From the NCBI GenBank assembly GCA_946807835.1, contig OX327686.1, forward strand, positions 2,170,001-2,234,000: a DNA stretch of 64,000 nt. Direction: 5' to 3'. Positions 48,942-60,600 of this stretch are shown piece by piece; the stretch's first letter is position 1, and every line of letters begins with the position of its first letter. The notes below the pieces were generated by a model that worked only from the letters and a program-made list of their open reading frames with translations, did no database searches and was not told the origin of the DNA. A program made the position numbers and the translations under genes. This stretch comes from Ailanthus altissimus. Taxonomy: Eukaryota > Streptophyta > Magnoliopsida > Sapindales > Simaroubaceae.

Positions 48942-51900
48942 ATGGATGAAAATTCTGCATGCATGATTAAACTGAAGGCATGGAATTATGCTATATGAAA
49001 GTCTAGAATTGAGGATTTACTTTTTGTAAAAGACCTACATGAACCCATTGAAGGAGATGCTGTAAAACCCGAGAAAATGAGTGATAAAGAGTGGATCCAA
49101 TTACATAGAAAATGTGTTGGCACCATTAGGCAATGGATAGATCAGAGTGTATTTCACCATGTGGCAAAAGAGACCAAGGCTGATGTTATGTGGAGAAAAT
49201 TAGAGTCCATTTATGAGCAGCCTACACCACAAAATAAAGCCAATTTAATGAAGAGACTTGTGAATCTAAAATACAAGGAAGGGCGCAGTATAGCTGAGCA
49301 CACCAGTGAGTTTCAAGGCCTAGTGAACCAGTTGACAACTATGAATATTTCACTAGATGATGAATTACAAGCATTGTTATTGCTTAGTTCCTTACCGGAT
49401 AGTTGGGAGACATTGGTGGTGTCAGTAAATAATTCAGCGCCAAATGGAAAGCTACCCGTGGAAATGGTTAAGGATAGAATGCAAAATGAAGAAGCCAGAA
49501 GAAAGAAAGCAGGTATGAGTTCTTCTGAGACAGAAACACTTGTTACAGAAAAGCATGAAAGACGTGGAAGAAGCCAAAGTAGAAGTTCTGGTAATAACAA
49601 CTACAGAGGAAGATCCAAGTCTCAACGGAAAAATGTCAAGTGTTACCATTGCAACAAAATTGGGCATATAAAGAGAGAGTGTAGAATATGGAAAAGGGAA
49701 CAGGCTATGGAAAGAGGTGAATCACAGAAAAATGAACAAGTAAGCAATAGAGTAGTTGCTGATGGGGATATGACTATTGTTTATGATGAAAACTCCATAA
49801 ATCTCACATGTCATATAAGTGATTGGGTAATTGATTCGGGTGCTTCATTTCATGTTACTTCAAATTGTGATTTCTTCACATCCTACGCTAGTGGTGATTT
49901 TGGCTATGTCAGGATGGGAAATGATGGTGCATCCAAGATTGTGGGAATAAGAGATATTTACTTGGAGTCCAGTGTTGGTAGCAGATAACTATTGAAGGAT
50001 GTCAGACATGTTCCAGAAATGCGTCTGAATTTGATCTCCACCGGCAAGCTTGATGATGATGGTTATTGCAACTACTTTGGTGAAGGTAAATGGAAGCTCA
50101 CTAAAGGTTCTATAATTCTAGCCAAAGGAAGGAAGGTAAACACTCTCTATGTTATGGAAGCTAAGCTCATAAAAGAAGATGTCAATGTAGCAACAAAAGA
50201 ATCTGACATTGAGTTGTGGCATAAAAGGCTTGGCCACATAAGTGAGAAAGGGCTTCAAGTTCTAGTCAAGAAGAATTTTCTGCCCAGCTTCGCAGGTAAG
50301 TCTCTTAAACCTTGTGATCATTGTTTAGCAGGAAAGGCACATAGAGTTTTATTTCGTAATTTTTATCCATCTAGAAGAGCAAACTTACTTGATTTGATAC
50401 ACACTGATGTATGTACTATGCAAACTAGAACACGTGGAGGTGCACTTTACTTTGTAACTTTTATTGATGATTGTTCTAGAAAAGTGTGGATTTTTGCTCT
50501 GAAATCTAAAGACCAGGTACTTGATGTCTTTAAAGATTTTCATGTTAAGGTTGAGAGAGGGACAAGGAGACAGTTGAAATATGTAAGGGCAGACAATGGT
50601 GGTGAGTACAGAGGACCATTTGAGCAGTATTGTAGATCTCATGGTATCAGACTTGAGAAGACCGTGCCAAAAACTCCTCAGCAAAATGGTGTGGCAGAGA
50701 GAATGAACAGAACGATTCAAGAAAGAATCAGGTGTATGCTCTCTGATGCAAAGCTACCTAAATACTTTTGGGGTGAAGCAATGCGTACTGCAGTTGATTT
50801 AATTAACCTTTCTCCTTCAGCTCCTTTGGATGATGATGTACCTGAAAGAGTTTGGACCGGGAAAGATGTTTCATATAAGCACTTAAGAGTGTTTGGTTGC
50901 AGGGCATTTGTTCACATTCCAAAAGATAAAAGGTCGAAGCTTGACAATAAGGCTAAGGAGTATATCTTTTTGGGTTATGCACATGAAGACTTTAGGTACA
51001 GATTATGGGATCCAGTGAGTCAGAAAATCATCAGAAGCAGAGATGTTACATTTCTTAAAGATCAGATAGTTGATGGGGTAGAGAAAGATGAGAAGCCTCA
51101 AGAATGTGATGAAATTCCTATTCCTGATACTTCCAGATCAGTTCTTCCACCTGTAGTTTATGATGATTATGGGGGAGACACACAAGAAGATTTTTATGAT
51201 AGAATTGATGAATGATAGTCCAGCAGAACAGGTTGAGCAAGCACCTCCAGAATTATATGATCCACCTGTTGAGCCTCAGTTAAGAAGATCTATGAGAGAG
51301 CGCCACCACTCCTCCAAATATCCACCACATGAGTATGTGATGCTTACAGACGGGGGAAAACCTGAAAACTTCCAGGAAGTTATGTCTCACCAGTACAAGA
51401 ATGAGTGGTTTAAAGCTATGCAAAAGGAGATAAAATCCTTGCATGAGAACCACACTTATGAGTTATCAAAATTGCCTAAAGGTAAGAGAGCTTTGAAGAA
51501 CAAATGGGTTTACAGGCTGAAGATTGAAAACAACTCACAACTAAGGTATAAGGCTAGGTTGGTTGTGAAAGGGTTTGGTCAGAAGAAAGGAATTGATTTT
51601 AAAGAAATTTTTTCTCCTGTAGTGAAGATGTCTTCTATCCGAGTTGTCCTTGGTTTAGCAGCAAGTTTAAACTTGGAGATTGAGCAGCTTGATGTAAAGA
51701 CAGCTTTCCTTCATGGTGATTTAGAGGAGGAAATATACATGGAGCAGCCTGAGGGATTCAGAGTCAAAGGCAAGGAAGATTTAGTGTGCAAGTTGAAGAA
51801 AAGCTTGTATGGGCTGAAACAGGCACCGAGACAGTGGTACAAGAAATTTGATTCTTTCATGGAAAATCATAGTTTCAGCAGAACTACATCAGACCACTGT

Positions 51901-52920
51901 GTTTTTATAAAGAGGTTTGCAGATAATGATTTCATTATTCTCTTGCTTTATGTGGATGATATGTTAATTATTGGCCATGATGGTAGTAAAATTGAAGGAT
52001 TGAAGAGAGAACTTGGTAAGTCATTTGCTATGAAGGATTTAGGACAGGCTAAACAAATCCTTGGCATGAAGATCTCCCGTGACAGGAAAAATGGGAAGTT
52101 ATGGTTATCTCAAGAAAATTACATTGAAAGGGTTCTTGAAAGATTCAACATGAGTAAGGCAAAACCAGTTAGTTCACCACTTGCAGGTCACTTCAAGCTT
52201 AGTTCCAAGCAATTTCCTACAAGTGAGAAAGAAAAGGAAGAAATGGGTGCAGTGCCTTACGCATCAGCTGTTGGTAGTTTGATGTATACTATGGTTTGTA
52301 CTAGGCCAGATATTGCTCATGCAGTTGGTGTTGTTAGTCGATTTCTCTCTAATCCTGGCAAGGAGCATTGGACAGCAGTGAAGTGGATTTTCAGATACCT
52401 TAGAGGCACCTCTAAGACATGTTTATGTTTTGGTGGTGATAAATCTGTGTTGTACGGGTACACAGATGCAGACATGGCAGGAGATGTGAATTTTAGGAAG
52501 TCTACATCAGGATACCTGATTACTTTTGCAGGGGGAGCTGTGTCATGGCAATCCAGACTTCAAAAATGTGTTGCTTTGTCTACCACAGAGGCTGAGTATA
52601 TTGCAGTTACTGAAGCTTGCAAGGAAACCTTGTGGATGAAGAAATTCCTACAAGAGTTGAGTGTGAAGCAAGAGAGCTACATAGTTTACTGTGACAGTCA
52701 GAGTGCCATTCACTTGGCAAAGAACCCAACATTTCACTCAAGATCCAAGCACATTGATGTTAGGTATCATTGGGTACGTGACGTATTAGAATCAAAACTG
52801 TTACAACTTGAAAAGATACATACAAGTGAGAATGGATCGGATATGATGACTAAATCATTGTCCAAGGAGAAGCTTCAAGTTTGTAAAGGGAAAGTGGGTC
52901 TAGTGGATCCTTTCACATGA
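48942..52920 (+). pseudogene. copia gag-pol polyprotein, disrupted
   Basis: One long frame once encoded Gag and Pol. The Gag zinc knuckle CYHCNKIGHIKREC lies at about 49641-49682, the protease motif DSGAS at about 49834, the integrase HHCC zinc region at 50218-50340 and the integrase catalytic region (HTDV, ADNGGEY, PQQNGVAERMNRT) at 50400-50710. The reverse transcriptase has VKTAFLHGDLEEEIYMEQPEG and YVDDM at 51949-51963, and RNase H has TTEAEYIA near 52588. Breaks: a TGA at 48996-48998 (codon 19 from the ATG at 48942), a TAA at 49986-49988 between protease and integrase, and a +1 frame change between about 51160 and 51213 in the spacer before reverse transcriptase. The conserved motifs themselves look intact. 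The domain order and integrase-before-RT layout identify Ty1/copia, and similarity is to the Tnt1/Tork lineage. Confidence 0.93.
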
Positions 52921-52923
52921 CGT

Positions 52924-52934
52924 GGAGGGGGAGA
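52924..52934 (+). other. copia polypurine tract
   Basis: Purine run GGAGGGGGAGA directly before the 3' LTR. Confidence 0.85.
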
Positions 52935-52936
52935 TT

Positions 52937-53625
52937 TGTTGGTGGGATCCACATCATGTAGGTCCAGGGGCCTCTATATAATTAGCCATGAAGGGAGCTG
53001 ATTGAAATTTGCCATAAGTGCACAGTAACTGCAATGAAAATTGCGTGTTTTGTTTTGATGAGAAAACAGAAGAAAAACAGAATGCAGAAGGCAGAAGCAG
53101 AAAACAGAGAAGAAACAAGAGAGTGGGAGAAAAATAAAACTTAGGGTTTTAATTTTCTCTTTGATGATTGGATGTCAATTTGAGCTCCGATTTTGCTCAA
53201 ATTTTGAAGGTGAGTTCCCAACATCTTACTCTACAATTCTATCGGATTTGATTTTCGATTTAGCCTCTGATTTAGCATTATCTAGCAAATTTACATTTAA
53301 GGAGAATTTGTTAGATTTATTGTTATTGAGCCAAGATTAATGTTCTTGATGTTGTGGTGAGCCTCTAGTGGTGATTCTAGAGAGAACATTGTTGTAATCC
53401 CATTATTATTGCATAGTGGAAGTGTTGATATCGGACTACGGTCCCGTGGTTTTTCCCGAATTGGGTTTTCCACGTAAAAATTTGGTGTTTATTGTGATTG
53501 ATTGATGGTTAATGTTTGTGGTAATATTGTTGTGCTTACATTGGTGATATATTGCCCATTTTAATAACACAACGTAGGAGAAAGAATTGTTTCCGTTGTG
53601 TAGTATTTTGTGATCTTTCCCAACA
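52937..53625 (+). repeat. copia 3' LTR
   Basis: 689 bp, same ends as the 5' LTR; lacks a 6-bp copy of an AGCAAA-type repeat present in the 5' LTR. Confidence 0.95.
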
Positions 53626-53630
53626 AGAAG
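53626..53630. repeat. 5-bp target-site duplication, right
   Basis: AGAAG, matching 48189-48193. Confidence 0.9.
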
Positions 53631-54070
53631 TTGCCTCGCAGAGTCAACCTTTGGCCCATACCGGAACTTCCTCAGCCAGCCAGCCACTCCGACCGTCATG
53701 GGTTTCCTGACTCCGTCATGCCTAATCGTTTTTCTGGCCGAGCACCTTGATCCACAACGACCGAACCCCCAGACCTCCACGACCAGCCTTTGTCGACCAA
53801 CTTTGGGTTCGGTTGGCCTTAGATGAGACCCATCTGAAGTTGTCCCTAGCTTGGATCTTGCTGGCCACAGGAGCAGCCTGCCGAATTTTGTTAGAAACTC
53901 CCCCAACACCACATCTCTACTATTTTCGATGACATATTCCAGCTTACACCGCCGAAGCTGACTACTGTAGGAGAGTTGCCGTTGTCAACCGAGTAAGCTA
54001 TGCTTGTCAACAGTCGCTTTGTACCCAAAGTCGGTGTAACGCACTCTTCGACGATCTATTTCGACTTATG
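53631..54070. other. GC-richer island interrupted by the copia element
   Basis: About 440 bp with clearly higher GC than the surroundings, continuing the GC-richer stretch seen before the left LTR (about 47940-48190). It has no recognisable protein in any frame. It is probably part of an older repeat or a decayed gene fragment into which the retrotransposon inserted. Confidence 0.4.
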
Positions 54071-57000
54071 GCCATTGATATAAATTGAGGCTTTTGATTG
54101 TGTTGATTGTATAATCCTTAGGGGTATTTTTTTTGGAATATATTTATAGTGGGATGTGTGTTGTGTGTAATAACATCATGTGCTATGATGTTTTGTGCTT
54201 TTTTGAGTAAAATTTTTGTATTTTTCTCTTGTGATGGTAGTTTTTCTCCTCGCGAGATAATATTTTTTAATGAAAAATAGTAAAATGTGAGAAGGTAGAA
54301 TTTTTTATTCTTAATAAAAATAATAAAATTTATTTATAAATAATCTCTGTTTTAGAGTTAATTGTCTCTCTTGATAAAATTCAGTATAAACATTTGTTAA
54401 TAAATTTATATTTTAATAATTCTTATTTAAAGAGTAGTGGTCCATAAAATATCATAATTTATATTAATAATATTAAAATTGTTTTAAAAAAATTAAAAGG
54501 ATGTATTCCTTTAATATAACGAGAAACAGAGTGCCAAAAAATTTTCTATACCACCCACCCACCCACTAACCTAAAAGTTAGAAAGAAAACATGTGTCCAT
54601 TCATCTTGGTAATTCCTCTCACCTTTATGGCTTCATTTTGCCCATGCGCGATAAGTACTTATGCACCAGTGATTGGCGTGATAAGACCGTAAGAGGCACT
54701 CCTGCGACGACTTTTCTAGTTTTCTAATTTTTTCAATTATCTTCATTTCATAATTAATAATTAATATCATTATATAATACATTTGTTTTAAATATTATAT
54801 TTATTTACAAAAATAAATTTCAATATAAATATATATAGATATATTTCTATTTTTATTAAATTTTAAATTAATACAAAGATGATATAAAAATAAATTATAA
54901 TATTAAAAATACATATCAATATGACCTTTCTTATAACAATTTAATATATTTCTAAATTTTTAAAATCTCAAGTGGATATGTGTTTTAAAAAAAATATTAT
55001 GAAGCTTATATTTAAATTTTGAAATTGTCAGATTCGTATATAAGACAAGAATATTTTATCAATTTATTAAATTAAAAACTTATCTGAAAAAAAAAGCTAT
55101 TTACGAAATTTTCCAATTCTTTTTCAGTGGTGTTTGCAGCCCCCACTGGGTACAAGATGGCTCCACATTAACTATAAAATGTAGCATATATTATTATTAT
55201 TATTATGATATCACAATACTTACTATTAAATGAATAATGTTATATTTACCTAATTTGTACTTAATTTTGTATTTTAATTATGACATAACATTGATTGATA
55301 GTGTAATATAAATTCTATGTTATTATACAGCAATAAATTCAATAATTTACCTATACATTTAAAGGTATCCTATTTGACGTCACATTAATTTAACTAGAAA
55401 TTTTGTAAAGTGTAGTAAAATGGTATAATAGTATGAGCATTTAGTTTGGTTGAAAACATAGTACTATTAAACAATCACAATTTGTTAGACCTAAGAACAA
55501 TTAACCCAAGAGACTAAAATGACGAATTTTGAAATATTAGGCCTGTTGTACCTTAATTTGTAGAAGACTTACCTTGATTGAAAAAAATGCGTAAGATATT
55601 ACCCAACAGAATTTGTCACTTAAAAGTACTTAAGGGTTTGTCCTAACAATAATCTCTTTGATCTAAATTAGGGATTATCTTGCCCAACAGAATTTGTCAC
55701 TTAAAGCAATTAAGGGTTTGTCCTAACAATAATTTCTTTGATTTAAATTAGAGATTATCTTACCCAACAGAATTTATCACTTAAAGCACTTGAGGGTTTG
55801 TTCTAACAATAATCTCTTTAATCTAAATTAAAGATTTAGGTCTTGACAGATGTTAGAGAAACATAAGTTTTTCTCCTATTTTGTGGGAGTTTTATAATCC
55901 GAATGAGATTAGCTCAATGTTATAATTATTATTTTCGATTATCCTGACAATATAATTTAATGTAAATATCAATAATAAATCTAATGTAATATCAACAATA
56001 TAACCTGATCATTATAATACAGATTGTAAAGTGTATAAAAAAATAAGAACATAATTTGTTGTAAATATTAGTAGTGAATTTAATGTAATGTTAATAATCT
56101 AATTGTTATAAAACTAGTTGATTGATGTAATATCAATTTTTAAAAAAACTAACTTAAAAAGTAAAAAACATTTCTACTGTGGAACCGTTTCTTTTCCTTG
56201 ATTATCTAGATTTTTTTTATTACATATCTCAAATTTCTATTTGAACTTATTTATTGTATTTTTTAAAAAACTAAAAATATAATAAAATTTTGAATAAAAT
56301 ACCATTTTCCCCTCTTTTTCTTTTAAACTATCACAATACCTTTTCTGAAAGTTTTTAAACAAAAATTATTACTAAGAAAATAACGAGTAGTTTTTTTGAA
56401 AAAAAAATAAAAAAAGTAATATATGACAAAATTTAAGGGAACAATAGTATTTTTTAAAAGAATGTAAAATAAATTTAAAATGAATACAAAAATTTTAATA
56501 CATATAACAAAAAGTTGACGAACTCAATCTTAAAGTTGCCTTGTGGTAGAAAGACTCCACTGACAATCGAACAACGTAACTGCGTCAGCTTTCTATTACT
56601 TGGAAGTAACCGAGGGTGGCTCAAAATTCTTCAAAAAGAAAAAGAAAAATAACACAAAAGACTGTGGCTTAAAAGAAGCCATCAACTTTCTTCCACGTGG
56701 CGAATCGTTGAAGGTTTCCAATTTGAACTGAATTTCAAATTTTGATGGGCTTTCTTAACCTCCAAAAGAAGAAACCACAGCTTGGAAAAAATTTGTGAAG
56801 TACTAAAGTCGGCTAGAAGTTCATACCCCTCTTGGGTGTTCTGGTTACCAAATATCTAACCGTTGACGGGAGTTCTCAAGGTTTTATTTTACCTATCTGA
56901 TATGAGTAGGCAATCTACTATTGGTACACGACTCCTCATTAGGGAATTTGACTCTTAGACAATTCAACAACATAAACAAATATATTTTCAAGGTTATTTT

Positions 57001-57683
57001 TATGTTACTTTTAACAAAATAAAACCTACAAACTCAAGAAACCGTCTAAGAAATTGGGAAAAGAAAAAAGGTATCAAATTTAGAACCATCCTGCCTCAGG
57101 CAAAAGGATGAGAAGGTAAATTCACGCATATACTAAAATACAGAAAGATAATAAAGTTTATTTGTGAAAGCATTCATCTTATTTGGTTGAATTCTATGTT
57201 AAACGTTCCTCATCCAAAAGAAACACATTATGAGATGATGAAAAAAATTTAAGCAACGATTAACAATCATCTTTAGTAAATCTAAATGCAATCACCAAGA
57301 ATATGCCAAAGCCAACTATGAAAGTAATTAGCTGCAAATGACATACTGCATTAGATAAGACTGTATTTCATGGAATATAGCAGAATTTATACGCACAATT
57401 CCAATTCAAAAAATTATATTTTAACTCATAAAAGGGATTTATGGTTCAAAGACAATTGAAAGAATAACGATATTACTTACAATATGTGTGAAAGTTATTT
57501 GTCCACGGCAGCCAGTCATCCCACTTCCACATAATAATGGAAGATGAGCATGCTATCATTGGTTTCCTTATTGTTGAATCGTTGATGAATGAGCAGCATC
57601 TCTGTCTTACATCTAATAATGAACTCAACAGTGAAATATGACAATTTTCACACCTTTAAAGAATCATTGGGATGTTATAGCTA
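54071..57683. other. AT-rich intergenic DNA
   Basis: No gene supported. Contains the three-copy 80-bp minisatellite and a perfect G-box CCACGTGG at 56693-56700 in a mixed-composition stretch (about 56510-56900) for which I see no coding exon. Confidence 0.6.
55600..55837. repeat. minisatellite, three copies of an 80-bp unit
   Basis: Units start at about 55600, 55681 and 55761. Each reads CCCAACAGAATTT(G/A)TCACTTAAA, then GGGTTTGT(C/T)CTAACAATAA, then CTAAATTA and a GATTAT-type end. Copies differ by a few substitutions each. Confidence 0.92.
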
Positions 57684-60600
57684 TTAATTTTTGAACAAGC
57701 TTGATGGGACCTGAAAGAAGGAACATTTTCATCAGAAAACTGCAAATTGAAAGTCCATGACAAAACATAAATTAAACATAGAATCGAACATCTTAACCAC
57801 TCATGTTAAATATAAAGCTACCTAAAAAGAAAATAAAACTTGGTGGCATGGTAAGATATCACAAAATTCAACTATTTCAAGTGTAGACCAAGCATCAATC
57901 ACGTTGTGTATTTGGCAAATTTAATCCCAAACTATATCCCAATTCAAGCATCTAAAAGCTGGATATTAAACTCAGGTTGTCAAGTCAAGTCGTACAAAAA
58001 AGGTTAAGAGTGAGAAAAAATCTGGAAGTATATCATCATCCTATGACTCTATAACCAATCTGTCACCAGTTAGATATCACAGAGCCTTATTAGAGATAAA
58101 TGCAGGAGAGTACATAAATGCACGTAAAGAGAGGCTATGTCACCAAATGATACTGCAAGGACTCTAGAACCAAAGGAAGTCAAGAAGCTGGCTAATAGGA
58201 CATGAATCGTTACAATATTTCTTATTAGAATAGGAGAAAACGGTCTTCTCAAGAAAATGTCTAGCCTACCTTCACATGATGTGGCATAATCTTGATATCA
58301 AATGGAGCATGAAACCATGCTTCTGGTGGATAATGCAAAAAGTTGTCTGGCTTACTGGTGTACACATCAGCATATTGATGAATATGATATGCAAAAGCAG
58401 ATTCTTGACCAGTGTCAGTGAGGAATGTGGCTCCAAAAGATTTATTGAACATTTTCTTCATCATGCGACGTGCCTTCTGCCTCTCCTCATTAAGCTCTGC
58501 CAAAAGTGATCGGCATGCTTCAGTTCTCTGACTATTAGCTACAGTAGCGTGCAATTTACCAAGCAGTTCTTGTATTATATGGAATTTTGCCTGCATCAAT
58601 GAGATCAAAGAATAAGAAAAAGAATCCTAACCTCACCTGCAATAAGGACAGATAATTGTTTATCTACAAACTGTTTCGGTTAACATGCAAGCTATCATGT
58701 AAATGAATAATTTAGAGATCTTGTAAAATTTCTGAATTTGTAAATCAGCCAGCCAAAATCAACTCCAACTCCAGGTTCTTAAATCAGGAATGAGCTAAGA
58801 CGACCAAGAAGAGTATTAAATAATAATTCTACAAAAAAAAAATTAAAAGAAAAAAGGAAGAGAGAAAGAGACGGAGAATGGGCAAAATCAATCATAATAA
58901 AATTAAAAAAGTTGAGATGAACATTTTAAATAGCAAGATGCAAACAAAGCATTCAAGAAAATTTATTCCATTCTTTCTGCAAAAAATCAATAACTGAAAA
59001 ACTTTAGATCTTCAAGTGATAAAACTTACACAAATCCATGCATAGAAATATAGCAGCTTCTCCAATTCTAACAAAATTTTATCACTGAACTGAGAAATTG
59101 ACATTTTTACTTTTTGATTGTCCAATACATATCCTATTGCAGAGATTTATTCTTTGTAAAAAAAGGTCAATTTCAGTTAACAAGTCTGATTGAAATTAAG
59201 TTCAATAAATACTTATCACATGCAAATATACAATCTCTATTAGGGTTGGTAAACTTATAAACATGGACTTGAGCGAATCAATTGCAATAAAAATCGGAAC
59301 CTCTCTACTTTCATTTTGGGTGAAATACATATAAGATATTTATTGAGCAAATGAATAATTCTCTATCACATAAGGAAAAATATGTGAAAAATTTAATTAA
59401 TGTTGTCCTCCTTTAATATGTTCCTTTCTTCTCTCTTAAAGAAAAACAAAATGTCTTTTTCCCCTTTACTTTCCATATTTATTGGAAAAAACTTAAAATA
59501 AGATATACAGGCTTTTAGATTAGGGATAACTAAAACTCAAAGGCCAGGCAAAAGATTTTAAAGAAGAGAAGGGAAAAATGGAAAACCAGTTACCACTGTC
59601 AGCATTCAGTATTGAAATTCACCTAAACTCAACAAAGTTTAATGCAAATTACTTGTGGTAAGCTATATGAATTCTTTGTTGCAAAAGTTAATAAGAAATA
59701 AATAAAGATGTTGTCACAAAAATCTTAATAAAGGTAAATAATAGGGCTGAACTGTACCTGCTCAAATCGATAAGCGTCCTCATTTTGTACACGTATTTCA
59801 CTCTGCATCAATTAAAGGGACACCAAAAAATCTCTATAAGAAGCTTACATCATAATACTATTAATATTTAAAGAGAAGTGATAAGCAACTGAAAAGATCA
59901 CTAAAAGAAGCTTGCATTATAATACACAACATTTAAAGAGAAAGTCAAAAGTCACATAGGTCAATATCAGATCGAAAGAACACTTCCACAAGCAATTTTT
60001 ACCAGCAGAAACCATCATTGGTAGAGATCCCAACAGAATATAACTCTTATCATTTGTCAAAGTGAAATATATGAAGCTTTAGTCCTAAGTCTTATCAGAA
60101 GCAAATTGCAGAGCAAATCCCTTGTGATAAATGTAAAGTTTCAGTTGCTAAAGATCCAAGCAGTAACTTGCACTTAAATAAATTTAGATACAGCATTAGG
60201 TTTTTGGAGAAAGAAAATACGAATAATAAAGCCTGTAAAAGGCAGTCACTATTTTAATAATACTTGTCCATACCAAAAATACTAAAGTCCAAACACTTGT
60301 AACTGCTCAACCTTGCTAAATAACCAAAAATAATATCAGGCCGCAAATGATCAACTTCAAATTCTAATAGAGGGCTACAAGCAATTAAGAAACAAGTAAA
60401 AGAATACAAGAAGGGACATACTCCTAGTTCATGGATGATGGCAGCGGTGCGCCAACCAGCCTTTGAAGGTCCTCTTAGGTCACTAAATAGGTGATCACCA
60501 AAGTATATTACCTAACATGTAAACAAAAATACAAAGTGTCCAAATGGTTAGAAAAGCATCAACTGATAAGAAGAAGAGTTTCAAAGAGACCAAAGCCATT

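Larger units (their letters stand above)
48194..53625 (+). mobile_element. Ty1/copia LTR retrotransposon, Tork/Tnt1-like, 5.4 kb, mutated
   Basis: Complete element: 695-bp and 689-bp LTRs with TGTTGG...CCAACA ends, a 5-bp duplication AGAAG, a tRNA-Met primer site, gag-pol in the copia order (protease, integrase, reverse transcriptase, RNase H) and a polypurine tract. The two LTRs differ by about 29 substitutions and one 6-bp indel by my count (about 96% identity), so insertion is fairly recent but not new. Nearly all LTR differences are transitions. Two in-frame stops and one frameshift in the coding region make this copy non-autonomous. Confidence 0.97.

Noticed and set aside
49313..49667. 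Minus-strand frames inside copia gag
   Set aside because: Shadows of the gag-pol frame on the plus strand.
53436..53932. 158-codon minus frame and 61-codon plus frame after the copia LTR
   Set aside because: The minus frame runs across the LTR boundary and target duplication, so it cannot be an old gene; no domain is visible.
55600..55837. Regular repeats resembling a CRISPR array
   Set aside because: The units are contiguous 80-bp tandem copies without unique spacers, and the genome is a plant's.
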